A stretch of DNA of 64,000 bases from Magnetospirillum sp. (GTDB lineage: Bacteria > Pseudomonadota > Alphaproteobacteria > Rhodospirillales > Magnetospirillaceae), in the NCBI GenBank assembly GCA_024707145.1, contig JANQAI010000012.1, positions 1 through 64,000 on the forward strand. The letters are read 5' to 3'. The translations under genes and the position numbers were made by a program. Below, in pieces: positions 53,640 to 62,340 of this stretch. The first letter of the stretch is position 1. Each line of letters begins with the position of its first letter. Under the pieces are notes generated by a model. The model was not told where the DNA came from. It ran no database searches and saw only the letters and a list, made by a program, of their open reading frames with translations.

Positions 53640-55631
53640 ATGAAGAAACTTGTCGTCATCATCGGCGCCGTGGTGGTGGTGCTCGTGGCCGCCCTGGTCA
53701 TCCTGCCCAGCCTGGTGCCGGCCGACCGTATCCGCCAGGAGGTGGTGTCCCAGGTCAAGGCGGCCACCGGGCGCGACCTCGCCATCGACGGCAAGGTGTC
53801 GGTCTCGGTCCTTCCCGCCCTGTCGGTGCAGGTCGCCAATGTGGGCCTGTCCAACCCGCCCGGCTTCCAGGGCAAGGAGATGGCCCGGCTGGGCGCCCTG
53901 GACGTGCGCCTGAAGCTGCTGCCCATCCTCAGCGGCAAGGTCGAGGTGGACAGCTTCGTGCTGGTGGACCCGATGATCATGCTGGAGGTGGACCGCCAGG
54001 GCCGCCCCAACTGGGTGTTCGACCAGGGCAAGCCGGCCGAGAAGGCCGCGCCCAATCAGGCGCCGCAAGAGCAGGGCAAGGGCGGCGGATTGTCCGACCT
54101 GGCGCTGGGCGAGGTGCGCATCGAGAACGGCAAGCTCACCTATCTGGATGCCCGCTCCGGCACCCGCGAGGAGGTGGACGCCATCAATCTCTCGGTGAGC
54201 CTGAAGTCCCTGGACGACCCGCTCAAGGCCAAGGGCAGCCTGCACTATCGCGGCAAGCCGGTGGACCTGACCGCCGACGTGGCGCGGCCGCGGGCGCTGA
54301 TGGACGGCACCGCCTCGCCGGCCGAGCTGTCGGTGGCTACCGAAGCGCTCAAACTGGGCTTCAAGGGTGAAGCGGGCGGCGCCTCGGCGCGCGGCGACCT
54401 GGATCTGTCGGTGCCGTCGGTGCGCGGATTGGTGCAATGGGCCACGGGCAAGCCGCTGGACGTACCGGGCTCGGGCCTGGGACCATTCGCCCTCACCGGC
54501 AAGCTGGCGGCGGGCGGCACCAAGGTGGCGCTGACCCAGGCGGCCATTTCGCTAGACGCCATCAAGGCCAACGGCGACTTCACCGTGGATACCGGCGGCG
54601 CCCGCCCCAGCCTGAAGGGCAAGCTGGACGTGGATGCGCTGGACGTGAACCCCTACCTCCCACCCGAACAGCCGGCTGGCGCCGGCGGCGGGACCGCAGG
54701 CGGCGGCAATGGCGGAGCGGCCAAGTCGGACTGGAGCGACGAGCCCATCGACGCCTCGGGCCTCAAGGCCGCCGATGTGGACTTCGCCCTCTCGGCCGGT
54801 TCCATCACCGTCCGCAAGATCAAGATCGGCAAGAGCGCCCTGCACCTGGCCCTGCAGAACGGGCGGCTGGTGGCCGACCTGTCGCAACTGGAGCTCTACC
54901 AGGGTGCCGGGCGCGGCCGGCTGGGCCTGGACGGCAGCCAGCCGGGCGTCGGGCTGGAGGCGGAATTCAACTTGAAGGGACTGGCGGCCGAGCCCTTCCT
55001 CGCCGATGCCGCAGGCTTCGAGCGGCTGGAGGGCACCGGCAACGCCGACATCCAGGTGGCGGGCCGGGGCCGCAGCCAGCGGGCGCTGGTTTCCAGCCTG
55101 GACGGCAAGGGCGCCCTCAGCTTCCTGGACGGCGCCATCAAGGGGATCAACCTGGCGGAGATGGTGCGCAACGTCACCTCCGCCTTCACCGGCGGCGCCG
55201 CCGCCCAGAAGACGGATTTCGCCGAGTTGGGCGGCACCTTTACCATCGCCAACGGCATTCTCAGCAACAAGGACCTGGCGCTGAAATCGCCGCTGCTGCG
55301 GCTGGAAGGCGCCGGAACGGTGGAACTGCCGCCGCGCACCCTACATTACCGCCTGGAACCCAAGGCGGTGGCGACCCTGCAGGGGCAGGGCGGTCGCAGC
55401 GATCTGGGCGGCGTGGCCGTGCCGGTGATCGTGGAAGGCCCGTGGGACAACCTGACCTTCCGCCCCGACCTGGAGGCGCTGGCCAAGGGCAAGGTCGGCT
55501 CGGAGATCCAGAAAAGGCTTGGCGACAAGGTGCCGGGCGGCCTGCTGGGGGGCGACGGCGGCAGTGGCTCGGGCGAGGAAAAGAAGTCGGGCCCGCTGCC
55601 GCTCAATCCCGGCGGGCTGTTCGGCCGCTAG
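53640..55631 (+). CDS. AsmA family envelope protein
   Basis: 663 residues. An N-terminal transmembrane anchor (KKLVVIIGAVVVVLVAALVI) is followed by the AsmA N-domain RIRQEVVSQVKAATGRDLAI, VSVLPALSVQVANVGLSNPP, then long repetitive beta structure, a Gly-rich linker (AGAGGGTAGGGNGGAAKS) and the AsmA C-domain with SALSFLDGAIKG-like KGALSFLDGAIKGINLAEMV and LLRLEGAGTVELPPRTLHYR. AsmA-like proteins span the periplasm and are implicated in phospholipid movement to, or assembly of, the outer membrane. The TAG stop is the first triplet of palindromic element B. Confidence 0.9.
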   Translation: MKKLVVIIGAVVVVLVAALVILPSLVPADRIRQEVVSQVKAATGRDLAIDGKVSVSVLPALSVQVANVGLSNPPGFQGKEMARLGALDVRLKLLPILSGKVEVDSFVLVDPMIMLEVDRQGRPNWVFDQGKPAEKAAPNQAPQEQGKGGGLSDLALGEVRIENGKLTYLDARSGTREEVDAINLSVSLKSLDDPLKAKGSLHYRGKPVDLTADVARPRALMDGTASPAELSVATEALKLGFKGEAGGASARGDLDLSVPSVRGLVQWATGKPLDVPGSGLGPFALTGKLAAGGTKVALTQAAISLDAIKANGDFTVDTGGARPSLKGKLDVDALDVNPYLPPEQPAGAGGGTAGGGNGGAAKSDWSDEPIDASGLKAADVDFALSAGSITVRKIKIGKSALHLALQNGRLVADLSQLELYQGAGRGRLGLDGSQPGVGLEAEFNLKGLAAEPFLADAAGFERLEGTGNADIQVAGRGRSQRALVSSLDGKGALSFLDGAIKGINLAEMVRNVTSAFTGGAAAQKTDFAELGGTFTIANGILSNKDLALKSPLLRLEGAGTVELPPRTLHYRLEPKAVATLQGQGGRSDLGGVAVPVIVEGPWDNLTFRPDLEALAKGKVGSEIQKRLGDKVPGGLLGGDGGSGSGEEKKSGPLPLNPGGLFGR

Positions 55632-55689
55632 AGCGCGATGACAACAGCTTGGCGCGGCCTCGCGCCAACCTGTTGTCTGAATCCGTCTC
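55629..55689. repeat. Palindromic element copy B
   Basis: TAGAGCGCGATG, then ACAACAGCTTGGCGCG / CGCGCCAACCTGTTGT (one mismatch), then CTGAATCCGTCTC. It corresponds to the first hairpin of copy A joined directly to A's right end, as if the second hairpin were deleted. Its TAG is the asmA stop codon. It lies between convergent genes. Confidence 0.85.
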
Positions 55690-55693
55690 CAGG

Positions 55694-56485
55694 TCAAGCC
55701 AGCCGGTCCAGGCGGATGCGGTGGCGCCCGTCGGTCAGGCGGCGGGCACCGCCCAGCACGGCAGCCACCGCGCCCAGGCCGGTGCCGCCGGCGATGAGAA
55801 ACAGAACCAGGATCTGGTACTTCACCGCTTCCACCGGCTCGACACCGCCGAGAATCTGGCCGGTCATCATGCCGGGCAGCGACACCACCCCGGTGGCCGC
55901 CATGGTGTTGATGACCGGGGTCAGCGCGGTGGACAGGGCCTGGCGCACCACCGGCGCCATGGCCAGGCGGCGGTCGTCGCCCAGCGCCAGCCGGGCCTCG
56001 ATGGCGGGACGGCGCAACTTCACCAGACTGGACAGGGTGTTCATGCCGAGCGCGATGCCGGTCATGGTGTTGCCCAGCACCATGCCCAGCAGTGGGATGG
56101 CGTAGCGCGGGTCGTACCACGGGTCGGGGCGCAATTGGGTGGTCAGGCCGAACACGGTGACCACACCGGCCGCCAGCAGCATGCAGCCGGTGCCCAACCC
56201 GTAGCCCCACCAGCCCTTGAGGCGGCGCTCCTGGCGGGCCAGGATCTCGCGCCCGGCGAACAGCACCATGATCAGCGCCAGCCCGAAGGTGAGCCAGGGC
56301 GACATGGTGGAGAACAGCCAGGTCAGCACCATGCCCACCAGCAGCAATTGCACCACCATGCGCACGGCACCCAGCAGCATCTTGCGGGCGATGCCCAGGC
56401 CCAGGGCCAGCGACAGGGCGCCGTTGGCCAGCACCAGCAGGCCGGCGGCCAGGATATCGAACAGGTCGAGGCGGATGTAGTTCAT
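55694..56485 (-). CDS. fetB: FetB-type metal exporter permease
   Basis: 263-residue polytopic membrane protein of the UPF0014/FetB family: VRMVVQLLLVGMVLTWLF, DPRYAIPLLGMVLGNTMTGI, LSSLVKLRRPAIEARLALGD, INTMAATGVVSLPGMMTGQI. GNTMTG and SLPGMMTGQILGG are family signatures. In E. coli FetAB exports iron and protects against peroxide. Its start overlaps the fetA stop by four bases. It is the last gene of the menA-BASS-fetA-fetB set. Confidence 0.9.
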   Translation of the reverse strand: MNYIRLDLFDILAAGLLVLANGALSLALGLGIARKMLLGAVRMVVQLLLVGMVLTWLFSTMSPWLTFGLALIMVLFAGREILARQERRLKGWWGYGLGTGCMLLAAGVVTVFGLTTQLRPDPWYDPRYAIPLLGMVLGNTMTGIALGMNTLSSLVKLRRPAIEARLALGDDRRLAMAPVVRQALSTALTPVINTMAATGVVSLPGMMTGQILGGVEPVEAVKYQILVLFLIAGGTGLGAVAAVLGGARRLTDGRHRIRLDRLA

Positions 56486-57078
56486 GCCGCCTCCTCGCGC
56501 ACGCTGCCGTGGTCGACGATCAGGGTGCGGCTGCCCACCCGGGCCGCCTGGGCGGGGTCGTGGCTGACCCACAGCACCGCCATCCCCTCGCCCCGCCACT
56601 CGGCCAGCAGCGCCTCGGCCGCAAGGGTGGAAGCGTGGTCCAGCGCAGCCGTGGGCTCGTCCAGCAGCAGCACGCGCGGCCGCCGCTCCAGCGCCCGCAG
56701 CAACGCCAAGCGCTGGCGCTCGCCGGTGGACAGGCGAGCCACCGGCGACTCGCCCACATGCTCGCCCAGGCCCAGCCGATGAGCCAACGGCCGCACGGCG
56801 GACCAGTCTAGGAGATGCTCGGCGGCATGCTCAGCCCACCAGCCCGGCTCGGCCGGCAGGTAGCCCACCAGCCGGCGCCATTGGGCGGCGGGCATGGAGG
56901 AGCGCTCGGCACCGTCCAGGCTGACGCGCCCCTGGGACGGATCGAGATCGGCGATGGCGCGCAGCATCAGCGACTTGCCCGAGCCGGAAGGCCCGCGCAC
57001 CGCCAGGCATTCGCCATCGGCCAGGGTGAAGGAAACCGGATGCAGTCCGGCCCGGTTGAGGGAATCGACGATCAACAT
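56482..57078 (-). CDS. fetA: FetA-type ABC ATPase
   Basis: 198-residue ATPase, short as in YbbL/FetA. Walker A VRGPSGSGKSLMLRAIADLD, signature LSTGERQRLALLRALERRP, Walker B VLLLDEPTAALDH and H-loop WVSHDPAQAARV. It energises FetB. It starts two bases after the BASS transporter stop, so it is translationally coupled to the upstream genes. Confidence 0.9.
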   Translation of the reverse strand: MLIVDSLNRAGLHPVSFTLADGECLAVRGPSGSGKSLMLRAIADLDPSQGRVSLDGAERSSMPAAQWRRLVGYLPAEPGWWAEHAAEHLLDWSAVRPLAHRLGLGEHVGESPVARLSTGERQRLALLRALERRPRVLLLDEPTAALDHASTLAAEALLAEWRGEGMAVLWVSHDPAQAARVGSRTLIVDHGSVREEAA

Positions 57079-57080
57079 CC

Positions 57081-57950
57081 CTAAAGGCTAGCGGACGCTT
57101 TCCTTCGTGTCATGCGCCGAACCACAAGGATGAAGGCGATCGCCGTCACATTCATCACCAGGGCATAGACGATGCTGGGCACCATCATGGCCTGGTTGCC
57201 CAGCAGGGTGGCGGCCACGAAGATGCCCAGCGCGCCGTTCTGCAGCCCGGTCTCCAGCACCACGGCAATGGTTTCGCGCCGCTCCAGGCCGCCCAGCCGG
57301 CCCAGCAGCACCGCCGCCGCCATGCAGCCGGCATTGAGCGCCAAGGCCGGCGGCAGGACTTCCGAGGCATTGGCCCACATCACCCGCCACTGGCTGGCGA
57401 AGGCACCGACGACGATGAGGGCGAACAAGGCGGTGGCCAGCGGGCGGGCCACCCGTTCGATCCGCGCCGCCATCCGGGGAGCACGGGCGTTCAACATCAT
57501 CCCCAGGGTCAACGGCAAGGTGGCGACGGCGAAGACGCCCAACGAGATCCGCCCGATGGGCAGCGCCACCGTTTCGGCCTGGCCGGCGAACACGTGCAGG
57601 GCCAAGTTGACTACGAAGGGCACGGTGACGGTGTCGACCACGCTGGTGAAGGCGGTCAGGGACACCGCCAGCGCCGTGGCCCCGCCGGCCAGATGGGTCA
57701 GCAGGTTGGCGGTGATGCCCCCTGGGCACGCGGCCAGGATGATCAGCCCGACGGCGAATTCGGGGCTGGGGCGGAACAATGCGACCAGGGCGAAGGCCAG
57801 CAGCGGCAGCAGCACCATCTTGCACAGCAGGCCGACCGCCATGGCCCTGGGACGCAGCAGCACCGGGCGGAAATCGCCCACCGTCAGCGTCAATCCCATG
57901 GCGAACATGATGATCGCCAGCCCAGCCGGGATGAAGATTTCGGTGATCAC
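57081..57950 (-). CDS. BASS family sodium-dependent transporter
   Basis: 289 residues, about ten transmembrane segments. IIMFAMGLTLTVGDFRPVLL, VGLIILAACPGGITANLLTH, GGATALAVSLTAFTSVVDTV, and VVLETGLQNGALGIFVAATL contain the ACPGG and E-x-G-x-QN motifs of the bile acid:sodium symporter (SBF/BASS) superfamily. It imports an organic anion; the substrate is unknown. The GTG start overlaps the menA TGA (GTGA), and the gene is followed by fetA after two bases. Confidence 0.88.
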   Translation of the reverse strand: MITEIFIPAGLAIIMFAMGLTLTVGDFRPVLLRPRAMAVGLLCKMVLLPLLAFALVALFRPSPEFAVGLIILAACPGGITANLLTHLAGGATALAVSLTAFTSVVDTVTVPFVVNLALHVFAGQAETVALPIGRISLGVFAVATLPLTLGMMLNARAPRMAARIERVARPLATALFALIVVGAFASQWRVMWANASEVLPPALALNAGCMAAAVLLGRLGGLERRETIAVVLETGLQNGALGIFVAATLLGNQAMMVPSIVYALVMNVTAIAFILVVRRMTRRKASASL

Positions 57951-58890
57951 AGCAGGCACCCCACGGCGGCCAGGACCGCCAATACCAGCTGGAAGCGAGC
58001 GGTGGCGCCCAGGATACGGTTGAACTGGGGCCCGCGCGGCGTGCCGGCGAACGTCAGCACCAGCTTGACCGCCAGCGGCGCCACCGCCAGCGTCACCCAG
58101 CCGGCGCCCGGCGCCGCCGGAGACATGAGAATGGCGAAAGGCCCCAGCACCATGCCGGCATAGGCTGCCTTGGAGCCCTCGGGCCCCAGGCGAATGGCCA
58201 GGGTGCGCCGCCCCACCAGGCGGTCGGGCTCCAGGTCGCGGCAGTTGTTGGCCATCAGCACGGCACAGGCGGGCAGGCCGATAGCCGCCCCCACCATCAG
58301 GGCGGATGGCGGCAGCACGCCGGTCTGCAGCCACACCGTGCCGCCCACCGCCGCCAGGCCGAAGAAGGCGAACACGAACAGCTCGCCCAGGGGGTGTAGG
58401 CGATGGGCCGGGGGCCGCCGGAATAGGCCCACCCGGCCGCCAGCGAGGCCCCTCCCAGCGCCACGATGGGCCAGCCGCCCACCCAGGCGAGATAGAGTCC
58501 CACCAGGGCAGCGGCGGCAAAGCTGAGCAGGGCGGCGGCGCGCACGCGCTCGGGGCTGACCCAGCCCTGCGCCGTCACCCGCGGCGGTCCCTGCCGCAAC
58601 GGTTGGTCACCGCCACGCGCGGCGTCGCCCACGTCGTTCCACAGATTGGTGCCGGCCTGGATGAGCAGCGCCCCCAACAGGGTCGCCAGCAACGGCCAGA
58701 CGCGCAAGTCGTGCGTCAGGTGCCATGCCAGCCCCGCCCCCGCTACCACCGGCGCCACCGCGATGGTCAGGGTGCGGGGCCGGATCGCCGCCAGCCACAG
58801 GCGCAATCCGGTGGGCGGGGCTGCCGCTGGACTGGCCGGCTGGCCGCAGGTGGGGGCGCGGCCCTCGGGACGGCCAAATTCCAGCCTCAT
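57947..58890 (-). CDS. menA: MenA-type polyprenyltransferase, one frameshift
   Basis: About 314 residues after correction, UbiA superfamily. LWLAAIRPRTLTIAVAPVVA, the first Asp motif in GTNLWNDVGDAARGGDQ, GPPRVTAQGWVSPERVRAAA (MenA-like), and the second Asp motif VLMANNCRDLEPDRLVGRRT. The pattern favours 1,4-dihydroxy-2-naphthoate prenyltransferase of menaquinone synthesis over UbiA. One C is missing from a C-run (five G at 58390-58394 on the plus strand), splitting AYTP from LGELFVFAFFGLA. GGAG precedes the ATG at 58890. It heads the four-gene operon. Confidence 0.85.
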
Positions 58891-59063
58891 GCGTCGCTCC
58901 TTATATACGAAGAACAGGGTGCCCGAGCATGGCTGAAAAGGCCAGAGCATGATCCGGTCGCGCGCCGGCCTGCCCGCCGGGAGCAAGCGAAGAGAGGCGA
59001 TCGACAGCCCATCCGAACCGGCTATGATGAAAGTCCAGGCAACCCCGACAAGGGTCTCCACCC

Positions 59064-59636
59064 ATGGAGCGACGCCATTTCCTCATCGCCGCCAGCGCCG
59101 TGCTGCTTCCCCTGCCCGCCCGGGCGGTCATGGCCGAACAGGGATTGTTCGTCCATGCCCAAGCCAAGTCCGTCCCCGCCCTGCACATCCGCGACCACCA
59201 AGCCCGCGTCACCGGGCTGGAGCAGTTTCGCGGCCGCCCGCTGCTGCTGAACCTGTGGGCCAGTTGGTGCACGCCTTGTGTCTCCGAGCTGCCGGCTCTG
59301 GACCGGCTGAAACTGACCATCGAGCCCGAGGGCATCGCGGTCATGGCCCTGTGCCTGGACCGGTCCGGCAGCACCGGCGCCGGCCGCACCTTCGAGCGCC
59401 TTAATATCAAGAACCTGGCTGTGCACGCGGACGAGCGGGCGGCAGCCGCGCTGTCGGTGGCGGTGCTGCCCACCACCCTGCTGATCGATGCATCCGGCCA
59501 TGAGGTGGCCCGCTTCATCGGCCCGGCCGCCTGGGACGGCCCGGAGGCCGTGGCCCTGCTGCGCACCCTGAAGGCCGGCCGGCCTTTGGCGCCGGCCATG
59601 GCGCCGCCCCTGATCAGGGCGGGGGCGGCGCGCTAG
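59064..59636 (+). CDS. TlpA-like thiol-disulfide oxidoreductase
   Basis: 190 residues. Signal or anchor MERRHFLIAASAVLLPLPAR, then a thioredoxin fold with NLWASWCTPCVSELPALDRL (active site WCTPC), cis-Pro region VAVLPTTLLIDASG. TlpA/ResA-type proteins reduce disulfides in periplasmic clients such as cytochrome c or CuA sites. Convergent with the PCuAC copper chaperone, consistent with oxidase copper-site maturation. The TAG stop is the first triplet of palindromic element C. Confidence 0.87.
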   Translation: MERRHFLIAASAVLLPLPARAVMAEQGLFVHAQAKSVPALHIRDHQARVTGLEQFRGRPLLLNLWASWCTPCVSELPALDRLKLTIEPEGIAVMALCLDRSGSTGAGRTFERLNIKNLAVHADERAAAALSVAVLPTTLLIDASGHEVARFIGPAAWDGPEAVALLRTLKAGRPLAPAMAPPLIRAGAAR

Positions 59637-59720
59637 AGTGCGATGACATCGGACCGGCGCAACGCTGCGCCGATCCGATGTCTGAAACGCCCTCCAATTT
59701 ATTTAATAGAGCCGGATGCT
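59634..59720. repeat. Palindromic element copy C
   Basis: TAGAGTGCGATG, hairpin ACATCGGACCGGCGCA / TGCGCCGATCCGATGT (one mismatch), then CTGAAACGCCCTCCAATTTA and AGAGCCGGATGC, aligned with the spacer and start of the second hairpin in copy A. The second hairpin is truncated. Its TAG is the stop codon of the TlpA-like gene. It lies between convergent genes. Confidence 0.85.
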
Positions 59721-60168
59721 TCAGGGCTTGGCCGCCGGCGCCATGGCACCGACGCCGAGCACCGGCGCCTCCACCACCTGCTTGCCGGCCTTGGCGAAGA
59801 CCAGGGTGACGCGCACCTTCTGGCCCTCGGCCAGCGGCTTGTTCAGGTTGATGAACATGATGTGGTCACCGCCCGGCTTCAGTTGGGCGGTGCCGCCGGC
59901 CGGCACCGGGATGGCTTCCACCTGGCGCATGCGCATGACATCGCCGTCCTTGACGTGGGTGTGCAGTTCCACCGCCCTGGAGATGTCGGCCTCGGCCCCG
60001 ACCAGCGTGTCGTCGGTGGCGCCATTATTCTTGATGGTCACGAAGCCGGCGCCGGCATTGGCCACCATGGGCGAGGCGCGCAGGAAAGCGCCACTGATTT
60101 CCAGGCTCGGCGGCGGAGACGGCGATAGGAAGGGTGGCCAGCAGGGCGGCCAGCATGAACTTCTTCAT
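59721..60168 (-). CDS. PCuAC copper chaperone, one frameshift
   Basis: About 148 residues after correction. Signal peptide MKKFMLAALLATLPIAVSAA, then (corrected) LEISGAFLRASPMVANAGAG, ELHTHVKDGDVMRMRQVE and the GGDHIMFINLNKPL segment. The His/Met set H...M...HxM of periplasmic PCuAC proteins is present. These deliver Cu(I) to the CuA or CuB site of oxidases. The frame breaks at 60104 (GCCGAGCCTGGAAATC for GCCGAGCTGGAAATC). Downstream of the DUF2946-like gene in the same direction. Confidence 0.85.
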
Positions 60169-60251
60169 GGGATGATCCTTATCAGCAAAGGGAACGGGCG
60201 CGCGCCAACCGGGGGCGCGATCCGTGTGGAGTCGGATGCAGGAATGAAGGA

Positions 60252-60656
60252 TCAGCCGGCCGGCGGCGCCCGTGCCTGGGCATGGCGGACCACCCCGCCC
60301 TTTCCGTCCGAATTGCCTTCGGCCGGCCAGCGCAGGGGGGTTCCGTCCCGGATGGCAAGAAGCGGGCCTTGGGGAGGCAGCGCCCCGGCGGCCAGATGGG
60401 CCGCCTGGCAGACCACGCAGCATTCGTCGCGGGTGGACGGCTCGTCGGCGGGCGGAAGCGTCCGCGGCGCATCGGGAGCGTGGCAGACGTAGACGCCGAC
60501 TACGCCGTTGACGACGACCGAACGCCCAGCGCTGTTGACCAGGGCCAAACCCGGGGTGGTGGCGGTGAACAGGAAGCCGAGCAGCGCGGCCAGGGCGCCG
60601 AGCCGGCCAAGCCAGCCCTCCCTCAAATCCACCATTGCTGCCGAAGGCGTCCGCAT
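60252..60656 (-). CDS. DUF2946-like Cys-rich membrane protein
   Basis: 134 residues. One hydrophobic segment [20 protein letters not shown], then [10 protein letters not shown] and the [15 protein letters not shown] motif, similar to the small Cys/His DUF2946 proteins found next to copper-related genes. It precedes the PCuAC gene by 83 bases on the same strand. Start at 60656 is supported by GGAAG. A copper-related role is inferred from context. Confidence 0.65.
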   Translation of the reverse strand: MRTPSAAMVDLREGWLGRLGALAALLGFLFTATTPGLALVNSAGRSVVVNGVVGVYVCHAPDAPRTLPPADEPSTRDECCVVCQAAHLAAGALPPQGPLLAIRDGTPLRWPAEGNSDGKGGVVRHAQARAPPAG

Positions 60657-60753
60657 CCGTGCTTCCGTCGAGCCGGGAGCCGGAAACAGGCTCCCCTTCC
60701 ACACATCAGATGAAGAAGGGGAAGCCAAAAACAATCCCTGGTCAAGGGGGAGA

Positions 60754-61237
60754 TTAACTGCCCTCGATCTCGCCCATGGCCGATTGCAGGTAGTTGGCCA
60801 GGCCCAGATCGGTGATCAGGCCCTGCTGGGTTTCCAGCCAGTCGATGTATTCCTCGACCTCTTCCAGAATCTCGTTGAGGCTCGTGGCGGGTCTGGTAGT
60901 CCTGCTTGGTTTCCGCCAGGGCGATGGCGGCGATCAGTTCGTCGCGCTCGGCCAGTTCGCTCTTCAGGTCGGCGGCGATGATCTCGGGTACGTTCTCGCC
61001 GATGTTCAGCTTGCCCAGGTCCTGCAGATTGGGCAGGCCCTCCAGGAACAGGATGCGCTCGATGATCTCGTCGGCCGACTTCATCTTTTCGATGGAGCCC
61101 TTGTAGACCGCCTTGCCCAGGTCGCGCAGGCCCCAGTTCTTGAGCATGCGCGCGTGCAGGAAATACTGGTTGATGGCGGTCAGCTCGGTCTTCAGCAGAC
61201 CGTTCAGCGCCGCAATGACGTCCTTGTCACCCTTCAT
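60754..61237 (-). CDS. bfr: Bacterioferritin, heme-binding subunit type, one frameshift
   Basis: About 160 residues after correction. [80 protein letters not shown]. Compared with E. coli Bfr, the heme-ligand Met52 is kept (IEKMKSADE), but ferroxidase ligands are changed: Glu51 to Lys, His54 to Ser, Glu127 to Val and His130 to Tyr (EEVEEYIDW). It therefore looks like a heme-carrying, ferroxidase-deficient subunit that complements the neighbouring gene. Extra base at 60886 (CCCGCCACGAG for CCCGCACGAG). It is 18 bases downstream of the second bfr gene. Confidence 0.9.
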
Positions 61238-61255
61238 GGTCTTTTCCCCGTGTGA

Positions 61256-61740
61256 TCAGGAATCGATGTCGCCGGCGGCGGACTGCTGGTAGTTGGCCAG
61301 GCCCATGGCATTGATCAGGAACAGCTGCTGTTCCAGCCAATGGGTATGGTCGTTCTCGGTGTCGTCCAGCAGCTCGCGCAGCTGCGCGCGGGTCTCGTAG
61401 TCCTGGACCGTCTCGCAATGGGCGATGGCCTCCTTGAGGGCGGCGACCACCGACAGCTCGTAGGCCAGGTCGTTCTTGATCATGGTGGGCACGTCGGCGC
61501 CGATGGCCAGCGCCGAGCGCGAGGCCACGTCGGGAATGCCTTCCAGGAACAGGATGCGGCGGATCAGGCGGCTGGCGTGCTCCAGCTCTCCTCCTCCCGC
61601 TCGTGCTCGACGCGCTCGTAGAGCTTCTTGAAGCCCCAGTTCTCGTACATGCGGGAATGGATGAAGTACTGATCGGCGGCGGTCAGCTCTCCGGTGAGCA
61701 GCTTGTTCAGCCGATCGATGACGCTGGGGATGCCCTTCAT
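61256..61740 (-). CDS. bfr: Bacterioferritin, ferroxidase subunit type, one frameshift
   Basis: About 161 residues after correction. [80 protein letters not shown]. Ferroxidase ligands match E. coli Bfr (Glu18, Glu51, His54, Glu94, and Glu127/His130 in [10 protein letters not shown]), but heme-ligand Met52 is Leu (ELEHASRL). It likely forms mixed shells with the heme-type subunit encoded next. The frame break lies in the Glu run near 61590. It is first in the bfr operon, with iron-responsive-looking boxes and a hairpin upstream. Confidence 0.9.
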
Positions 61741-61750
61741 GGCAGGCCTC

Positions 61751-61856
61751 TGGCTTCAGAAAAAACTGAAGCCAGTGTGTCCACGAACGGCGCACGCTTC
61801 AAGCTAACTTTTTGATTTAGAATTCATTTTTAAACAAATAAGAACCATTCTCAAAA
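61751..61856 (-). promoter_or_regulatory. bfr operon promoter: ICE-like boxes and 5' hairpin
   Basis: Two AT-rich elements resemble the Irr iron control element (TTTAGAA-N3-TTCTAAA): TTTAGAATTCATTTTTA (61816-61832) and ATAAGAACCATTCTCAAAA (61838-61856). Nearer the gene is a 9-bp hairpin TGGCTTCAG / CTGAAGCCA with a six-T loop on the mRNA strand (61751-61774), directly before the GAGG ribosome-binding site. Confidence 0.6.
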
Positions 61857-61860
61857 CTGG

Positions 61861-62258
61861 TCAGACCTTCAGCCTTCGCACCCGGACGATAATGTCGGTG
61901 CGCACAAGCTGCATGTCGGGCGGCAGGTCCGGCACGCCCTGGACGGTCAAGGTCTCCGCCGACAAGTCGCTCAGTTCGGCGGCGCCCTCGTCGTACATGT
62001 GGTGATGATCGGCTTGGTTGCTACAGAACCAGGTCCGTTCGCCCACATCCACCCGGCGCAGCAGGCCGACCTGGGCGAACAGGTTCAGCGCGTTGTAGAC
62101 GGTGGCCAGCGACAGCCGCAGGCCGGCCTGGGTGGATCCCGAAACAGCTGCTCGGCCGACAGGTGGCGCGGCCCGCCCTTCTGGATCAGCGCCAGGAGAG
62201 CCTTGCGTTGGCGGGTCGGCCGGATGCCGGCGGCCTGCATTTGGGATTCGACGGTCAC
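61861..62258 (-). CDS. irr: Irr/Fur-family iron regulator, one frameshift
   Basis: About 132 residues after correction. N-terminal winged helix IRPTRQRKALLALIQKGGPR, HLSAEQLF, LSLATVYNALNLFAQVGLLR; dimer domain with the HHH motif in NQADHHHMYDEGAAELSD and ending IIVRVRRLKV. The short length, absence of CxxC and the HHH motif fit Irr (heme-responsive) rather than classical Fur. The frame breaks at about 62140, one base missing in CGGGATCC. The likely start is GTG at 62258 (MTVESQMQAAG). It sits upstream of the bfr operon it probably controls. Confidence 0.85.
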
Positions 62259-62279
62259 GGCCCACCCTTCAATTGCGAC

Positions 62280-62305
62280 GCATTTGCATTATTAGCGGCA
62301 AATGC
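62280..62305. promoter_or_regulatory. Palindrome upstream of irr
   Basis: Perfect 8-bp inverted repeat GCATTTGC / GCAAATGC with a 10-base spacer, 22 bases upstream of the irr start. TGCATTTGC-type half sites resemble alphaproteobacterial Fur/Mur or Irr operators, so control by an iron regulator is plausible. Confidence 0.5.
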
Positions 62306-62340
62306 ACCCGGCTGCAACTGCGGGTGGGGCAAATCCCCGC

